Assembly (NCBI RefSeq): GCF_958298935.1
Contig: NC_084936.1
Location: 7,633,501-7,697,500, forward strand
From: Phragmites australis
Taxonomy: Eukaryota; Streptophyta; Magnoliopsida; Poales; Poaceae
Reading direction: 5' to 3'
DNA length: 64,000 nucleotides
A program made the position numbers and the translations under genes. Numbering within the stretch: the stretch's first letter is position 1; every line of letters begins with the position of its first letter. Below the pieces are notes generated by a model, which was not told the DNA's origin, did no database searches, and was given only the letters and a program-made list of their open reading frames with translations. Below, piece by piece: positions 33,601 through 48,609 of this stretch.

Positions 33601-34709
33601 CTCATCTCGACGAGGAGATTCACTCCACGCATCGAGGCGATGCTCGAGCGCCCTTCAGTTTGGCCGGGAATGCACCGTAGTGCCACCGCCGCGTAGCACC
33701 TTCTCTCTCCCCTCCAACTGCCATGGGTAGCTCCACCCGAGCCACTTCATCGTCATGCTCAATTTCAGCGGAACCAGTCCTATCTTTTCCAGCACCGACA
33801 CCCTGCTTCGACCGCCGCCCCTCTCAGACTCCCCGCTGATCCGGGTGCATCTCTGGGCGATTCACCGCGCATGCACGATCTCCAGGACGCCACGAAGCTC
33901 CCCGATGTCCCTTATATGACAGCGAACCACTGTGTGAAACTGTTGCCGTGGCCCTGCTCCGACTGCCACTGCTCGCCGTCGCACCGCCTCTGGGAGCCAT
34001 CACCGCCTAATTCCTCGCTCTGACACCGTCCTCGTGAGGCCAGGAAGCTGGCCATGCAGCTCGTTGTCGCCACGACACGGCGTGGAAGCATGCCCATGGT
34101 GGCCTCCCCTGCTTCAGCCATTCAAGCCATTGTCGCCCCGCCGTCTCGACTCCACTCCATCTGATTCGCCAGCTCCACGAGCTCTGCGGTCGTCCACTGA
34201 TGTTGTAGCCATCGACCCCTTCACCTGCACTAGTCTCGAGCGAGCTGTCCCCGTGAGCTCTTTGCTGCTGCTCGATCTTGGCCCCGTCTGTCTCCAATGA
34301 CGAGTTCGACAGGAACAACGACATGACTGATGATATCAGCTTGGATTCGGCGACTTCATGTTTGTATTCTTGATGTTGCGGTGATCTTCGATGTCATGAA
34401 AACCATTTAACTCTTTGGCTGAGTCAGGAGGCTGAGTTGTCGTCACGTAGGATGGAATCATCATTAAAATCAGTTAAAGAGGTAAATTGCATTGGTTTGG
34501 ATAGTTATAGAAGATGCGATATTTGATTTTGCGGTTTAAGAGAAAAAATAGATTTAAGTAATAGTTAAAAGAGATAATATAGACTAGTGAAGAGGGGAAA
34601 AGAATTCTCGACCCAACCCAACCCGCAACAAAAACCGTCCCTTGACCCTTCCTCGCAGTAGAAAGAGAGGAGGACAAGTCGAGACCGCGAGCTCCAGCGA
34701 ACGCCGCCG
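33601..34709. other. GC-rich block, then promoter/leader of RPN12
   Basis: 33600-34320 is GC-rich with frames on both strands but no domain. It may belong to the same fragment-carrying insertion as the LRR pieces. 34330-34590 is AT-rich. The stretch from about 34600 (ccgtcccttgacccttcctc) to 34709 looks like the RPN12 5' untranslated region. Confidence 0.35.
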
Positions 34710-37700
34710 ATGGATCCGAAGCTGGTGGAGGTGACGCAGATGTTCGCCCGCTTCAAGGCGGCATACACCCGGAACGACCTCGACACCTGCGTCACCCTCC
34801 TCTCGCAGCTCAAGGTGCGGTAGCTGGATTCGCTGGATCTCGCTCGCCGTTCCGTTCCTCGTTTCTTTTTCTCTAATCGGGGGATTCCACGGCGGTTGTT
34901 TATGGGTTTTCAGGGTCGGATTTTCAGGCTGACGGCATGAAACATTCGATTTTTACTAGTGGTTCGCTTGATTCGAGTTTTTTTTTTATGTCGCCTTAGG
35001 GTTGATCCGGAGACGCGGGCGCGACGGGTTTTGTGGTGTTTGGATTGCTTTCGATTTGGTTGTAGGGTTTCTTACGGGGATGGAGTCGGTGTCCGAGTGG
35101 TTTGCACTCTGCAACGGTTAACGGGGAGAAATGCCGGATTTTTAGCAGGTGTTCGTGATGTTCTGGTCATTTTTCCGCTTTAGTTGTTAAGATCCGAGTG
35201 CGTTATCTGCCCTGTAATTTCTCTTCGGGTTTCTAGTTCGATTTGTGGCAGAAAGCCTCGATTTTTACTGAATTGAATTACCATCGAATTATCATTGAAT
35301 TTCGATGGTATTGACATGTGAAGCGCCCTCCTTTTGCAGGTCCTACTCACCAAGTTCCCTTGCCTTCCGCCATCCTTTCAGCAGACTCCGAACGCTGTAG
35401 AGGAGCTCAAACTTGCAAGTAAGATGACTCGTCCTGTTATTAGATCAGTTGTCCTAGCAATCCTCTGGTACTCCACTACGTGCGAAATTGTATGCTTTCA
35501 CATTGTGAATTCTCATATAAGGCTGCTTCTTATCTTAGATTCTGTATTGTAGGGTGTTAGGTCTGGTGCAAAGTTTTGATCCTTTGTTTCATTACCATGG
35601 ACGCATGTAGCCATGCTAATTGATTATGGGTGTGTTTGGTTCCTTTGCCCACCCTTGCCCACCCTTGCCTAGCAAGGCTAGAGGACAAGCAAGCATGTTT
35701 GGTTCCTTTGCTTGGTTTGAATTTGGGCAAGGTGAGCAAGGATTTCTTTGCTTTTGAGAGAGCCAGATTGGCTTTCCTCTTCTAGCAAGGTTTGTCTTGC
35801 CTAACCTTGCCAAGCAAGGCTAGTGGGCAAGGGTGAGCAAAGAAACCAAACATACCCTATACCAAATTTTGTCCTTATGAACAAACTATTTAGCAACCAA
35901 ACATTTGGCAGCCCAGTAAATTCTTATGTAAACCTGCCAGCTATCCTTTAACAGAACAAGTACTAAAATCAATGCGAAACCTTTCAGGGGACATTTACGA
36001 GCATGCTGTTGTTTTGAGTGTCAAACTTGAAGACCAAGATGCTTTTGAACGTGATTTCTGCCAGCTCAAGCCTTATTACATGGATACATGGTTAGTTCCT
36101 CATTACCAATTTATCAGTTTTGTTTGCTGTCAGGTGGTGTTATTCTACAAAATGTGTAGGTTGTCTGTTTTACTGCATGTATGGTGCACAGTTTTGTTTC
36201 ATCTTTTGTTTGGAATATTGGCAGCTAGGCTTTTTTTCCTTTGTTACAAGAGAATAGGCCTTCATTTTTTTGTTTATAGTACACAGCAATTTTTTCGTAT
36301 GATAGACGTCATTCAATGTGTCTAGTGCATGAAAAATGATGTTAGTGAATATCATGCTCCTGCACTGATTTTGTTTTCAGCAATTGGCTGAGGTTTCATT
36401 TTGTGGACTTCTCAAGTTTGTTGGTTTCCAATTTATTTCGAAAGAGTTGACATGAAACTTAGTTACCACAGTTTAAAACTGGGTGCGAAGAGCACTTTTC
36501 TATTATGTAGTGGCAAAGATAAATTTATTCCGGTCTGCACATAAACGAACATTGTTTCCTTGATGATAACTAGGCACAACTAATATTCATGAGCCCAAAG
36601 ACCATTGATCATAGTGTCTTCTGCTCAGGATTCTTCCCTGTCACTGCATTGTAACGTGCAGCTTACTTGGCTCCGCAATTTTGCAAATCAATCCTGTAGT
36701 TGTAAATTGAAGTTTGGAACTGTGGAATTAACAGATTGTCATTTGAGTCAGTTAAACTGTGTCTCTATGACAAGTATGTTGTATACAATAGATATTTGGG
36801 CTGAGTTGGTCCGAGTCTTGTATGCTTCTATCATTGTGTTTAAACTGCCTCTGACCCATTAGTTTATTATAAGTAAGTACAAATGTAAGAAGTATCTGTT
36901 AATTTTATTGGCGTTCAACTTGCTAAAAATGAGTTAAAAACAAAATACTCTGTTGGGTTAGGCTTGCATGGTTAGTCTCGTCAGGTTCGAACTGACCTAG
37001 GCCCTCGTCAGACCTATCCATCCAGAGTAAGTCGCTTTGGTTATGCAGTTCAAGACAAGAAGAGAGGCAACCCAAAGAAGAGAAATCATTAGTTATTCAT
37101 TAAGGTTAATTTGATTCAATGACCAGAGTTCCGCGAGGATATATAGCTCGGAGACGACGAACAAAAATGCCCTCTTAGCAGCTGGATCCTTCGGGAAGCC
37201 ATAGTAGGGATTTTGCTACTGGTTTAGATGCGGGAAGATGTCTGGCTTAAAAGGGTACAGGTACTACTGGAAAAATCAGATGTTTGCCTTATCATGCATG
37301 CCTTGAAAACCTGTTTGTAAGTAAATATGAAAATTGATCGAATATCCTTCATGGGTTTGTTCAGGAGCATGCCAGAATTGTTGTTTTGCACTTACTGTGT
37401 TATCTGATATGCTAAATAATATTTATTCATGCAGTGGCATAATTCCCCCATCACCGGAGGAGTACCCAATTTTGGGACTTAATCTTCTGAGGCTGTTGGT
37501 CCAGAATAGAATTGCAGAGTTCCACACTGAGCTGGAGCTTCTGCCCGTCAAAGCTCTAGAACATCCTTGCATCAAGCATGCAGTGGAGCTTGAGCAGTCC
37601 TTTATGGAGGGCGCTTACAACCGAGTGTTGAGTGCTCGACAGGCTGTGCCCCACGAGACGTATGTTTACTTCATGGACCTTCTAGCCAAAACAGTCAGGT

Positions 37701-38136
37701 GAGTGGGCTCCTGTTACTGCTGCTTGCTATTTGTTCGTTTGATTTAATCTTTATGGAGACGCCTACTGTGTTTTTTGTTCTTCTTCATGCAGGGATGAAA
37801 TCGCTGGGTGCAGCGAGAAGGGGTATGATTCCCTATCCACAAGTGATGCAAAACAAATGCTGATGTTCAGTTCTGACCAAGAACTGCACCAGTACATCAC
37901 AGAGGTAGATTCTCTCTTTTCATTCTTTTTTGTGTCTGCGTGTGGGAATTATGTGATATCCACTGTAGATTCTAAGTATGTAATATTGTTAACAGGAGCA
38001 TCCTGAATGGGAGATTAAGAACGACGCCGTCTTCTTCCAGAAGGCGAAGGAGTCCCAACCCTGCAGGGAGATTCCATCCCTCCAGCTGATCAACCAGACG
38101 CTCAGCTACGCTAGGGAGCTGGAGCGCATCGTATGA
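34710..38136 (+). CDS. RPN12: 26S proteasome non-ATPase regulatory subunit RPN12
   Basis: Exons 34710-34814, 35340-35418, 35988-36090, 37435-37698, 37793-37904 and 37996-38136 join with GT-AG introns to 804 nt, 267 aa, the usual length of plant RPN12. Key pieces are MDPKLVEVTQMFARFKAAYT, LKVLLTKFPCLPPSFQQTPN, RDIYEHAVVLSVKLEDQDAF, ILGLNLLRLLVQNRIAEFHT and YNRVLSARQAVPHETYVYFM. The C-terminal half is the PCI/CSN8 fold (about 80-250) that packs into the proteasome lid. The subunit is needed for assembly of the 19S regulatory particle, in cytosol and nucleus. In Arabidopsis, loss of RPN12a alters cytokinin and auxin responses. Intron 3 is long (about 1.3 kb) and intron 2 holds a MITE. No internal stops. 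A decayed copy of its 3' end lies downstream. Confidence 0.96.
35628..35857. mobile_element. MITE in RPN12 intron 2
   Basis: Termini are GGGTGTGTTTGGTT and AACCAAACATACCC, 14 bases of near-perfect inverted repeat. The halves are further complementary (cccttgcctagcaaggc, gccaagcaaggctagtgggc). tat flanks both ends. This looks like a Tourist-type PIF/Harbinger MITE, although TAT is not the usual TWA target, so hAT is not excluded. Confidence 0.7.
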
Positions 38137-38835
38137 TTTTGTTGCACAACAATCTCGATGGATCTTTTTTCTGTGGCCAGTTGGGATGGCATGTACTATC
38201 ATTACGTTTGAGATCAGCCCTCATCACAGCTTTGAACTGCATGAAACCATCCTGTGAAGTTCTGTGAAGAGCTGGATCTGTCCGACATTGAATTGTTAAC
38301 ACCATTTGTATTTCACATTGATCAGTCACAAACTGTTTTCAAAACACTCGGCATTCATCGCAGCTGCAAACTTTTGGGCTTGAGATGCCAGAATTACATT
38401 TACATTGAAATCGTGCTGGTATTTTGATGCTTCCTTTTGGCCCAATGTATTTCTGTTGCATCCACGTAGTTTCGGAAACGTAACTTTGACCATTGACATA
38501 GTATATCATACCTGTAGAACTTCACAAAATAAAGACCTCGGCTTCCATGTCCAATCATCGACGGCGAATCATCGACGGCGGAGTCTCGATTAGAAAGTGT
38601 GGTAAAAAGAATTTAATGCTTGTGTTTCCGTATAATATGATGAAATTACTTATGAGGATCAATTTGCACAGAAGACAACTCTTAAAATCATACAGGAACC
38701 TTGGATCAACTTTTTGTCATGAACCAGATCAACTTTCAATTCACACATAACTTACTTTCCCGCTCTTATCGTGTGAGAGTACCTCATTTAAAAGGGTCTC
38801 CTCAGGATCTCAAACGAGAAAGAGGAAGGTTCGCC

Positions 38836-39111
38836 ATAAGACTATCTCTAATCATATTTTCTTCATTTAGTTCATTTCTCGATTCCTTTCTCCATTCACA
38901 TTCCTTTTATTTTCTCTCATCTCCAACAGCTTCACTTCGAAAGGAATCGCGAAAGGAAAGGAGAGAGAATCCCGTCCTAAAAGGATTGATCCTGAGAATC
39001 CCTTCGTGACAAAAATTATAAAGGAAAACTGTTGGAGCACTCAAGGGAACAAAAATCCCTTCACAATAGGATTTTCGCCCCCGACGGGAATCTCTTAGGC
39101 ATAGTCTAAGG
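38836..39111. mobile_element. MITE-like insertion in the RPN12 3' flank
   Basis: Sequence on both sides aligns with the downstream duplicate (about 39990-40030), but this block is absent there, showing insertion into one copy or loss from the other. It contains inverted segments (agactat...atagtct, atctccaacagc...ctgttggag, cctaaaaggatt...cacaataggattttc). Non-coding. Confidence 0.5.
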
Positions 39112-39239
39112 GTTACTGTTCTTTTCAAGCTTCAACGATGCTCACCATCTTCGATCAGTTTCTTCGTTATCTTACATTCAGAGAGTAGAACACTGAGCTA
39201 TAGGAGGAAACCCAAAAGATGTATCAAAGCAGGATCAAC

Positions 39240-40080
39240 TGGTGCACCGCAAATGTAAATTCACGTCTTTTTTGTGTTTTTGTATGATTAGATGGTGTTC
39301 GTCATATATTTCAAGTCTGTTCTGTTTTGTTAACAGGAACACCCGGAATGTGCTATAAGCAGACAAAGAACTACAACAGTACGAGGCAAAAGTAAATTCT
39401 CCTTCCTTTTTTTTGTCCTAACGTGATATTCACCATAAATTCTAAGTGTGTCATTTACTGTTAATAGGATCATACCAGGTGATTCCGTCCCAGCCCTGCA
39501 AACAGTTGGGCTTGAGATGGCAAGCAATTTCACGGGTGGTAGAAAGTTGCAGAGTGCCATAACAAAAAGGGTGATGAGCGTATTCCAGTGCAATTGATGT
39601 AAAGAAATGGGCCAAGGGCAGTCCCCAAAAGTGTTGCAGAAATTGGCATGGTCTCTAAAATATTACTTTGACCGTCAATATCTAATCTTAACAAAACTGA
39701 AAAACCCACCTTCATCAGAAAACGTAGTAAAAAAAATGAATTATGTTTGGTTTTTTCCCATATAATACGAATATACAGTGAAGTTAACTATGAGAATCAT
39801 TTTGCAAAAAAAAAAAAGGAACCTACAACCGGAAAATCTTGAAACCAGAGCCGGTTAGCATTTTGGCATGAACCGAATCAGCTTTCATGTCACAGGGATT
39901 TTCTTTGTGAGGCCACGCCAGAGGCAGCTCTTATTGTGTGAGACGTACTTGTTTAAAGCTATCTCTTCATGATCTCAAAAGGACGAAGAAAGCTCTCATC
40001 TGAGACTTAGTGTTCTTTTTAAGATTTAGCAAATGTTGGAACAATGTCTTACATCCAGATAGTGCAGCACCGAGATATAG
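39240..40080 (+). pseudogene. Decayed partial duplication of RPN12 exons 5-6 and 3' flank
   Basis: gacaaagaactacaacagta at 39362 matches exon 5 gaccaagaactgcaccagta. An intron-5-like stretch (gtaaattctcc ... gattctaagt-like ... ttaatag) follows, then exon-6 remnants (gattccgtcccagccctgca). The similarity continues through 3' flank (gggcttgagatgg at about 39508, tttggcatgaaccgaatcag at about 39861, cttacatccagatagtgcag at about 40048). A further short piece at 39240-39355 repeats intron 5 and the exon-6 acceptor (gttaacaggaacacccggaa). So the locus underwent at least one, probably two, partial tandem duplications. No coding potential remains. Confidence 0.72.
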
Positions 40081-42052
40081 CAGGATTTTGCAGCGAATGA
40101 AAATCCTGCTTTAAACTGTATGAACGTAAGAGATTGCTTGCACATAATGAGCCACGTTACAACCGAACATGAACTCTCCGAAGAGAGCCTTCCTCTTCCT
40201 CGTTTGAGAGAGAGCCTTTTGGATGAGTTTCTCTAACGCAATAGGCGTTGGCTCACGTTGGAAAGCGAGATCCGTGTCACATGAAAATCGATCACCTGAC
40301 CTGGTTCATGCCAAAATGTCGACGAGCACAATAAGTATGCTCTTTTACTGTACATTCGATGAATATGGTCCCTTCATTTCTTTTCTTTCGACCCAATTAA
40401 TGATCTTATTGATTAAATATGATTTTCCACCTGATAGTTAAGGGGAGTAGCATTGTTGTGATGTTGGAGTAGTCACTAGTAAGTTTGAAGTTCAAGAGAA
40501 TGCGAAAATATACATATTGTGGTTGTGGGATCCAAGTGGTCAAACTTTCGTAGCTTCTTTTCCTATGAAAACTTTCGTAGCTTCCAATATTATTTGGAGT
40601 GATCACATAGATAGGTAGAATAGATTTGTTACAGGACATATTTCCATTGATATCTTAACATGAAACTATTTCTCAATATAAATATACTCGTATTAAATTG
40701 AAATGTTCAATCTCACTATAAAACGTAACATTCACACAACCTCAAACATTACGTTTTGAGATAGGACTAGGGAAAATGTGGGGGTGATGTCTTCTTCCTC
40801 AAGCCCTCGGGCCTTAACTCCCCAACCCTAATTGGCCGAGCTGCCGAGCGGCGGCACCGGTGAGCGGTGAAGAGGACGGCCACTCGGCAGGAGAACGAAC
40901 TCAGTGGAGAAGAGAAGCCGCTTAGAAGAGGACTCAATGTGGAAGAAAGAAGGCCATCGATTGAAATCTGAAGTGTTTTCAGTCACCTGATGGTAAGACT
41001 TTCTGCAAAAACATCTAATGTTCATCTGCTCCCTGCCCTCATAATAGCATCCAAATAGATGGAAGGAAATAGAACTAGGAAAGTTACTGAAAATGTCACG
41101 AATTCCTCCAAAAGCATATGTAGAAGCTCTGATTTTTTTTTTAAAAATCTCAGGTATAGGTGTGGTTACGTTCAACATCCATGAAAACTTTTATGATGGA
41201 ATTTCAGTACGGTTTGTAAGGAAAAAAACAAATTTTAGGTACAATAGTACAAAAGGACACAATTTCCATGTTCACACTTTTAAACCTGAATTTTGTCTCT
41301 TTTTTTTTTGTTTCTCACAAACCAGATTGAATTTGATCATGAAATTTTGCATAGATGTAGAACATAATCTCACCTACTGCTGAGAATTTTGTGCATTTCT
41401 TTGACAACTTCTACATATGCTTTTGGAGGAATTTGCACTGTTTTCAATAATTTGGGCATTTGCACCCGTTAGAACACATCTTTCATGAAGATTCCAGCAA
41501 CAAATCATAGTATATTGATGATCCAAAAGAACAGGAAATAGTAACCACTTCGTTGGTGTGCAAACTAGGGATGCTGCCAATAGCATAAATTGAAGAAAGT
41601 GAATTAGAAAATTGAAAAAGCATGATGCCTGGAAAATTGTCTATACTTCTACATGAGAAGACTGATTCTAATCAATATTCCCGTCAAGGTAATGTATACC
41701 GTGCAATTTTACTACCTATCAGAATGGCTACATGGCATAGGTTGCAAAGCAGGAGAATACAGAAGCATTATACAAGCAAATTGCCACTTAGGATTCCATA
41801 ATTTTTCTTTTCTTTTAGAAGTCCTATTATGAACAGAGTGTCTTCTTTTTCATTTATTTTTTCTTCTTTTGAGAAATGAGACTGCTTATTCATTGACGCA
41901 GATGAAATAGATAATGCATGTACAATATTTGCTAAGCTAACTCAAGGAAATCACACCATAATCAAGGAAAAAATCCAAATACAGAAGGAACACTAAAGAT
42001 TATAATGACATATTAACAACAAATATCAGAAGAACAAACACTTTTCAACCAA
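40081..42052. other. Intergenic region with one MITE; 3' flank of the coproporphyrinogen oxidase gene
   Basis: No gene recognised. 40770-40960 is a GC-richer patch with short frames only. A MITE lies at 41101-41433. The last 150-200 bases before 42053 are expected to be 3' untranslated region of the minus-strand gene. Confidence 0.4.
41101..41433. mobile_element. MITE with 26-bp inverted repeats
   Basis: The left end AATTCCTCCAAAAGCATATG continues to TAGAAG. The right end is its reverse complement with almost no mismatch (cttctacatatgcttttgga then ggaatt). The interior is AT-rich and non-coding. I could not define a clean target duplication, so the superfamily is left open. Confidence 0.75.
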
Positions 42053-44392
<2,340 letters not shown>

Positions 44393-44794
44393 GAGAGCGA
44401 GCGAGAGAGACTGGGAGTGAGAGTGAAGCCGGGATGGCCAACACGGTAGCTCCACGCGTCCCTCGTCTTATCCACACCTCACCGCCGCACTAAAGCAGTT
44501 AATCGGCAACGGCGGCTGCCCGGAGCCGACCTCCGTCCACTCTGCCGCCACAGTTTGGCTGCCTGGGCCCTGGAGCTTCTCATTTCCATCCTTTCTTCGC
44601 TTTGCAACCGTCACAGGATCAATTGAGAGTTCCAAATCAACATAGCATCTTTTTTTCTACAGAGTAAATTTCTTAAATCCCAATTAGATTTTACGAGGGC
44701 AGCTCCAACAGTGGCAGGTCAGTAGCTAGCTGACGATGGATTTTGCCCGACGTGCAAGACAGAAAGCAGAAAGACAAAATGCTAGCGCTCCTTC

Positions 44795-45054
44795 GGGCCA
44801 TCTCCAACGGAAGAGGGAAAAACTAGCCTATCACTGTAACGCGTACTGTGCTATATTTTTTGCCTATCTCTAAGTAGCTGTAAAGCTATCCAACAGATTT
44901 AGTATCTCCTGCTACAGGGATATAGGAGCCCTATGACGTCGACAAATTTGCAGCTAGATAGAGGAGTCTGTATCATTGTGCGGTGTGAATGACTGTAGGT
45001 TAGAAAGAGGAAGAGAGTAATAAAAGTTAGAAAATAAAATAGCTGTTGGAGATA
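44795..45054. mobile_element. MITE-like element upstream of the coproporphyrinogen oxidase gene
   Basis: Left terminus GGGCCATCTCCAACGG against right AGCTGTTGGAGATA, an inverted repeat around ATCTCCAACRG. A similar terminus, gggcagctccaacagtgg, lies at about 44698, suggesting nested or overlapping copies. Non-coding. Confidence 0.45.
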
Positions 45055-45203
45055 AAAAAAATTAAAGATATCTCAACATCGCCTCTCTCTCTGTCCCCTC
45101 CTTGGCGGGTGTGACATACGGAGGTGAATGGAGGAAGAGAGAGATAAGGGTGGGTATGAGACTTAAAAATTCTAACATAGAGTACCATATTAATTTTAGA
45201 GTA

Positions 45204-45773
45204 AAGATGTCTAAATGGGTCGTGTCTATTAGACCGACCTAAGACACGATACTATAGGTATGGTCCAGACAGTCAGACATGGTACGGCTCGAGTCGAGAC
45301 AGGCTAGGCTGGCACAGCACCAGGTCACAGGCTATGCCTGGGCCGAGCGTGCAGCATGGTGTGCCGGCACGGCCTGGCTGAGTCGGGCCAGCACAAGTAC
45401 GACCCAGCCCAGGCGGGCATGGCACGACCAGACACGATCCGGCCCAGCACGCATGGGCCTGGCTATTTTTTATTTTCTATATATTTTTTAATTTTGTAGT
45501 ATTTTTTTATCTATTTTCTATATTTTTAAATTTTGTAGCTATTTTTTATTTTATTAGGCCTGCTGTGCCGACATGCCACCTGTGTGCCGTTGGGCCGCCC
45601 GTGGCGTTGTGCCCGCCGTGCCGCAATCGTGCCCGAACCGGCCCGGCACGGCACGATAGCCGACGGGCTGTGCTATGGGCCGAGGGGGAGGCACGCGAGC
45701 TGGCACGGCACGGCCCGTTACAGTAGCCGGGCCGTTCGGGCCGTGCCGAGCTGGCCCGAGTGGCCCATTTGGC
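45204..45773. mobile_element. GC-rich hAT-like non-autonomous element with GGCACGGCC repeats
   Basis: Flanked by the direct repeat tttagagta (45195-45203 and 45774-45782), close to the 8-bp hAT size. Inner ends are partly inverted (CTAAATGGGTCGTG, GTGGCCCATTTGG). The interior is dominated by ggcacggc/gcccggcac variants with an AT-rich centre (45465-45555), so it is strongly foldable. Open frames are repeats of the motif, not genes. Confidence 0.55.
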
Positions 45774-46107
45774 TTTAGAGTACGTATTAAATTGTCGACG
45801 GAGTAACCTGCTCTGTTTACTTCCATTTATAGGGTAAAAAGTGCTTACAGATTCTATATTATAGAAAGTTGATGATGGTTTGTTTACCTAGATTTTTGGT
45901 AGGTTAGATTATTGTTTGTATATGTCAAAAGTCTGTAATGTCTTTAATTATTTTAGGTGTTCTGTTTACTATTTTATGACACATTTCCCATTCGATTGAA
46001 TTTGTAGCATATTTTTAAAATACAAAAATACATAATTAAATAGCAAAAGATACATCATTCATACAAACTTGAATTTTTATCTATACAAATATTCTCCCAC
46101 AAACAAT

Positions 46108-47398
46108 CTACTCTCTCATAACAAATAAAGCATTAGCAAGGTTATCACGGAAGATATTCATATCTCCCTCTTCATCTCCTAATTTATCATTGACACCGCT
46201 CCCTTGAGATGAAGATACTTCGAGTATTGGTATGTAATTTAAATCTTGATCACACATGTTGAAATCTTCATCACTCATAGCACTATCTCGAATACAGATA
46301 TGAAGAGTCATACATGCTAATATTATTCTTATTTGCTTTAGCATAGGATAATCTAGTAAGTCTAATAAATTCTCCATTTCATCTTCAAAACACCAAATGA
46401 ATGTTCAATCACATTGCAAAGAGATGAATACAAATAGTTGAATACCTCCTTCTTGCCACTAGGACGCGGGCCTTGTCAAAACTCTGGTAAATGGTACTTC
46501 GTCCCTTTGTAAGCTAAAAACCCGCTTGATTAGGATAGCTCAAGTCAACAAGATAAAATTTTCATGGAAAAACAATGTACGACATAAGAAATAGCTTCGA
46601 TATCGAAACAAGTGAGATAACATCAAGGGAATATGTGACTATACCATGTAGAGGAAATAGGAACTTATCAGCGTACTTCTATAAAGTATCATTGAACACC
46701 CTCATATCATGTACCAATCGGGGCCATCCCGCAACAATGAAAGTGAATCTCATATCAAAGTCACATGTTGTCAACACATTTTGAGTGGAATATCCATGGC
46801 ATCCTACATGTTGAACCAACTTTGTCGAAGGCATAATGACTGGAATATGAGTACCATCTATTGCACCTATGCAGTTATTGAAATGTGGTGTAAAACGAGC
46901 ATTTTGAAGTCTTGGATGCACCGTCGTGAATTCTGGATCTCTTGGTTTCTCAAGATCTTTTGAGAGGAGATATATACTATCCAATACTTTATTGAATTTC
47001 CTACTAATTGTTTCTTTTGACCTCTCAAACTGGTTTGCAACTTGATTAAATAAGTGAGGAGCACCAATAGTCTATAAAAATATGCCTAAAGCTTCAATAG
47101 AGCTCATCTTGCAAGTTAACCTCAAGCCATAAGATGGCACCAACAAGTTATATAGTCTATCAAAAAATGATATACTTATACTAAACATGTCATAGCAAGA
47201 TGATAGAACATTAAGGGAATTCATAACCCATTCATGATCGGATACAACATGTTCTCTTCTCTTAGACTTGTTCAAGAAAGTGCCAGCATAGTACATACCA
47301 AATATGCATGATATTAATCCATATTGTTCAAGCACATTAAGTTGGTTGCATGCAATCTCAAATGCTTCATCTTCGTCATCACTTCCATATGTGTTCAT
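46108..47398 (-). pseudogene. PIF/Harbinger transposase (DDE_Tnp_4)
   Basis: The N-terminal part at 47398-47072 starts MNTYGSDDEDEAFEIACNQL. The catalytic core at about 46984-46679 has the first Asp in CIGAIDGTHIPVIMP, then STQNVLTTCDFDMRFTFIVA and the second Asp in LVHDMRVFND. The catalytic Glu lies in VIEHSFGVLKMKW at about 46410-46380. The C-terminal tail at 46377-46108 includes ACMTLHICIRDSAMSDEDF. The three catalytic residues are visible but lie in different frames with intervening stops, so this copy is inactive as it stands. Confidence 0.85.
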
Positions 47399-47539
47399 CT
47401 ACAGACAAAATAGCAATAGGTTACACATAATGTCAAACATAGGTTATTATCAAACATAGGTTGAAGCAAATAATTATATAGCCATTATCAAACATAGGTT
47501 TAAGCAAAATAAATTAACACAAGCTAATATAGATGACTA

Positions 47540-48532
47540 CTAGTAGCCTTCCTTCTTGCAGCACATCTTCAACCAAGTGAGACTCCCTTCTTTGGTGGTT
47601 ATAGTGTAGAACACAACACGCTTTTCAGCTTTGGCAAAAATTTGGCTAGCCATGAAATGTTCCACACTTCCTTCTGTTGCCCCGCAATCTACCGCTAAGG
47701 CCATCACTTCCTTAATAGACTCAAACCTCATTTCACCCTACATCACCTTATTGGCTACAACACTATTAGACTGCCAAGTATCTCAAATGCCCTTCATTAT
47801 CTTCGCCATGGGATTCTGTATTTTCTTCTTTGGGCTCGTAGCATTGCTACTACTACCTCTCTTCAGTGGATTGCTAACTTTTGAATTGCTCTCCTCACGA
47901 CAATTTTCTGCACCTCCTTCACCTACCTCTTCTCCAATTCCTTCAACAGGAACACAAGAAGAAGAACCATCCACTGCAGTAAGATCAAACATGATCTGAA
48001 GTTCGTCTAGGCACTCTGGTAGGCCATGCTTGAGCTTCCTCCATTCCGAATGATTCTGAAAACATTAGAATATAATATTAGATTCACCTTATCTACAATT
48101 CATATACCGTAAATAATGGACATTATTAGACAATTAGTACATTTGTGTTCTCTTTTCAATAAGTGTCACTTGTTGTTACCGTTCCTTTAGCATTGTCTCA
48201 TCCAAAGTCAGTATCTTTGTTAAGCCTTAGACATAAGCTATACAAACTCTTAAGTGCATCCCACCTATTCTTCAGTTGCGTTCTAGAGTGATGCAACCAT
48301 ATGCTTAACAAGAATTTCTCAGCTATGTTCTTATAGCCTCTAGTAGTCATAACTCCAATAAGCATATTCCTAGCTATCATTTCCTCAACACATATTTTAC
48401 AAAATGATGTATTGTTGAGGGTATTCCAATCAGCTTTGTCAAACTCATCCATCTATTCGGTACAAAAATAATAGAGATAATGGTTGCCAATACCAAAATA
48501 TGAGATTTGTGCATGTTTAATGTTAACTACAA

Positions 48533-48609
<77 letters not shown>

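Noticed and set aside
36950..37270. LTR-like insert in RPN12 intron 3 (tgttgggttaggcttgcatg)
   Set aside because: The start looks LTR-like, but I found no matching end or target duplication, so it is not listed as a feature.
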